This document shows, one piece after another, positions 5,439 through 7,509 of a stretch of DNA of 7,509 nt. Made by a program: the position numbers and the translations under genes. The DNA comes from Candidatus Mesolinea sp. (GTDB lineage: Bacteria > Chloroflexota > Anaerolineae > Anaerolineales > Anaerolineaceae). Each line of letters opens with the position of its first letter. The stretch's first letter is position 1. The stretch covers positions 1 through 7,509 of the forward strand of contig DMCS01000063.1 in NCBI GenBank assembly GCA_003445715.1, given 5' to 3'. The notes beneath the pieces are model-generated. The model did not search any database and was not told the DNA's origin. It saw only the letters and a program-made list of their open reading frames with translations.

Positions 5439-7271
5439 TTACTGCGGGATTTCCGTCCCAGGGCCATATTCATAGATAGCCTGCCATGGCATATAATCGG
5501 TGCGGAAGGTATCCTTAAAATAGACTGTCCCGTTTTTATACACGGTGCGGTTGACGATGACCGTTGCACCTTCCACCGGCCAATCCACCTGCTCAATGGT
5601 GCCGGTGGGCAGGTCTGGGTTCTCGCGGTAAAGCGGTTCAGGGGGCTCAATCTTGTTAGTGATGCCCGTCGTGTTCCACTCTACAGTGCGGCCATCGCTG
5701 GTGGAGTAAAACTTCCAGGTGAGCGAGTAGCCACTCACATACGTTTCCATCAACAGCCAGTAAGGTGTGTCATTGACAAACTTGAGGTCCACCAGTGGGA
5801 AATAAACAGTTGCATCCAAACCGGCAAGGTTCGGGTTGCGGCTGCCATTAGCTGTTTGCTCATAATAACCCACGCGGTAAGCATGGGCATGCCGTTCCAC
5901 AATGGGGAAACCGCCATAGAACGCCGTGCGGAAAAGCGTGGTGCTCACCTGACACACCCCGCCGCCGACGCCTTGAATGGTCTCGTTGCCATAGATGATG
6001 GGGGCTTCGGCGTAGCCGTTCTCCAGGCTGATATCGGTCAGGTAGCTCGCCATAGAGAAAGTCTCCCCAGGCGCAACCAGAACCCCATGATAAGCCTGAG
6101 AGGCTAAGGTGATGTTTTGCACCCTGCCCGGGTCGGAGCCGTAAAAGTAGGAGGTCTCAGCGCTCACCAGCTCGGTGATGCCTAAACTCTCGGCGGTAGC
6201 GTCATTCTTCACTTGCGGGTAAACTGTATCCAGCACCAAGATGACCGCATGGTCACCTGCCTGCAGCGCCGTATTGATGGCTTCCAAGCTGGCAGGAATA
6301 TTAAGGTCTTTGCCCACGACCATAGGCTGGAGTAGATCCAACTGGCGGGTGTCATCATTGAAGATGAAACGTGCATTCACTGGCTCTGAATGCACAACGG
6401 GTGCTAAGCTGCTCAGGTAATTGCTCATGGCTTGCTGGTTCACCGAAACCTGATATGCTGCCGAAGCGCCATTGTCTTGGCGCTCAATTACGATCAACTT
6501 TGCCAGGTCCTCAGGCTCAATACGCCAAGGACCCACAGACTGGCTGCCCTCTGGTAAACTGAGCACGAGTGCCTCACTGAGGATCTGCTGAGCAAACTCG
6601 CCGGCAGCAGTCGCATCCATAATCTGCGGCTGCTGCTCCAAAACGACCAGGGGCACAGCGCCTTCACGTTGCTTGAAAAACAAGTCGTCCAGCGCCATGA
6701 GCGTGGCGTCCAGATCAACTTGGCGGCCCACCTGACCCGGCGTAATGACCACATCGGTACCGTTGAGGCTAATGGAAGCTTCCAATACGGGCAGATTAAC
6801 CTGGCTGGCAATAGATTGCAGGACGGCATAAGCCTGGCGCTGGTCATATTGCGCCACAGGCGCTAGGTTTATCCCTTGCTGCGCGGCAATCAGTTGCACG
6901 GAAAGGTTTTCGCTGAGGCCGCCTTCTCTGCCCACAGCAAATGCTTCCCGCGTGCTTCGCGAGATATCTAAGCTAAAGCCCAATTGTTGCGGGGAATAAA
7001 GCCAGCGACTATCTCCATAAATGAAAAGGATCCTGCCTTGCTCTGGGTAAGTGATTACGCTTGCCAACTTTTGGTAGGCTTCTTCCACGGTCAGTCCGCT
7101 AAGGTCTACGCCTGCCACGCTCACGCCAGGATAAATTGTCTCAGCATGCCGCGATTCAAACGCATAGACGTAACCTACGCCTCCGATGGCTGCCAAGAGC
7201 AGCCCAGTTACCACAATAAAAATAATTTGCGTGCCAAGATGAATTTTTGATGATCCGTTTTCTGTTTGCAT
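5439..7271 (-). CDS. VanW family protein with peptidoglycan-binding-like repeats
   Basis: This 610-residue protein has a short cytoplasmic tail, a membrane anchor at about 12-38 and a long extracytoplasmic part. YPGVSVAGVDLSGLTVEEAYQ (47-66) opens a module of the type found before VanW domains (PG_binding_4-like). Two further related modules follow at about 160-217 and 298-354. Both carry a V-G-(R/K) turn, a helix and a final hydrophobic V-L-E/D strand. The VanW domain spans about 395-510, with APGETFSM (400-407), GGGVCQVSTTLF (436-447) with C440, and AHAYRVGYY (462-470). A beta-rich tail (about 555-600) completes the protein. VanW was named from vancomycin-resistance clusters, but its biochemical role is not established and most members are in ordinary genomes. 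Nothing here indicates resistance. An in-frame TGA at 7284-7286 just upstream fixes ATG 7271 as the start. AAGAAGGA lies almost against it. Confidence 0.94.
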   Translation of the reverse strand: MQTENGSSKIHLGTQIIFIVVTGLLLAAIGGVGYVYAFESRHAETIYPGVSVAGVDLSGLTVEEAYQKLASVITYPEQGRILFIYGDSRWLYSPQQLGFSLDISRSTREAFAVGREGGLSENLSVQLIAAQQGINLAPVAQYDQRQAYAVLQSIASQVNLPVLEASISLNGTDVVITPGQVGRQVDLDATLMALDDLFFKQREGAVPLVVLEQQPQIMDATAAGEFAQQILSEALVLSLPEGSQSVGPWRIEPEDLAKLIVIERQDNGASAAYQVSVNQQAMSNYLSSLAPVVHSEPVNARFIFNDDTRQLDLLQPMVVGKDLNIPASLEAINTALQAGDHAVILVLDTVYPQVKNDATAESLGITELVSAETSYFYGSDPGRVQNITLASQAYHGVLVAPGETFSMASYLTDISLENGYAEAPIIYGNETIQGVGGGVCQVSTTLFRTAFYGGFPIVERHAHAYRVGYYEQTANGSRNPNLAGLDATVYFPLVDLKFVNDTPYWLLMETYVSGYSLTWKFYSTSDGRTVEWNTTGITNKIEPPEPLYRENPDLPTGTIEQVDWPVEGATVIVNRTVYKNGTVYFKDTFRTDYMPWQAIYEYGPGTEIPQ

Positions 7272-7329
7272 ATCCTTCTTATCTCACCCTGTGGGTTTAA
7301 TCCCTTTTGGGTATCTTTACCATTTAGCA

Positions 7330-7335
7330 ATTATA
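7330..7335 (-). promoter_or_regulatory. -10 element upstream of the VanW-family gene
   Basis: On the minus strand TATAAT is read from 7335 to 7330, about 59 bases before the ATG. No convincing -35 box is found 16-18 bases farther upstream, so only the -10 is well supported. It may drive the three leftward genes. Confidence 0.5.
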
Positions 7336-7509
7336 GCGAGAACCGTTTCTGATAAAGCTTGTTCACGCTGAAGGTATAAGGTTACTTCATATATAAATAA
7401 ACGCAAGCATCCCCCAAAGAGGGTGTTGAAAATATCCAATACAATAAAAAAGAATAACTTTATATTCAAGAAGATCACAATATGTCCATACCCCCCACCC
7501 CTTTGATTC
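7336..7509. other. AT-rich non-coding end of the window
   Basis: I see no gene here. The stretch has multiple stops in all frames and AT-rich runs around 7388-7401 and 7440-7465. A weak hairpin (CATCC at 7408-7412 region with GGGTG near 7421-7425) and a C-rich run near 7490-7500 are present. It may be an intergenic region upstream of the VanW gene and of whatever lies to the right. Confidence 0.5.

Noticed and set aside
5388..6107. 239-residue open frame on the plus strand
   Set aside because: It lies antisense to the VanW domain, whose motifs (GGGVCQVSTTL and others) clearly belong to the minus strand. The long frame is a by-product of that gene's codon pattern.
5439..7271. Vancomycin-resistance determinant
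   Set aside because: The VanW domain alone does not confer resistance, and no vanHAX-like ligase or dehydrogenase genes are in the window.

Overview
The window looks like ordinary chromosomal DNA from a bacterium of moderate GC content. The protein set suggests the phylum Chloroflexota, perhaps Anaerolineae: a VanW-type envelope protein with repeated peptidoglycan-binding-like modules, an LCP-LytR_C protein, a Trm112-like protein, and a pair of short single-pass membrane proteins I cannot name. That placement is an inference from gene content, not from a marker gene. I see no phage, insertion sequence, CRISPR array or defence system.

Positions 1-654 hold two tRNA genes. tRNA-Asn(GTT) has a near-consensus sigma70-type promoter and its own intrinsic terminator. 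tRNA-Lys(CTT) follows with an extended -10 element. Downstream of tRNA-Lys, with no protein gene, lie two degenerate copies of the tRNA-Lys 3' end. They are interrupted or modified by a short GC-rich repeat that occurs five times in about 230 bases, in both orientations. This is the most unusual part of the window.

Positions 655-3574 are read rightward. First comes a VOC-superfamily (glyoxalase/dioxygenase fold) protein. After a 150-base gap with its own promoter comes full-length urocanate hydratase (hutU, histidine degradation). Two small membrane-anchored proteins follow, with a 6-base gap and then an 11-base overlap, so they are probably translated in a coupled way. The two small proteins resemble each other and look like a tandem duplication. 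A strong hairpin at 3601-3623 separates this unit from the convergent genes.

Positions 3644-7271 are read leftward. In order of transcription they are a VanW-domain protein, a Trm112-like zinc-ribbon protein with a GTG start, and an LCP-family glycopolymer transferase with a LytR_C tail. Two of the three are predicted membrane-anchored proteins acting on the outer face of the membrane, on peptidoglycan or attached glycopolymers. The Trm112-like protein is the cytoplasmic odd one out. The right end (7272-7509) is AT-rich and non-coding as far as I can see, with a -10 element for the VanW gene.
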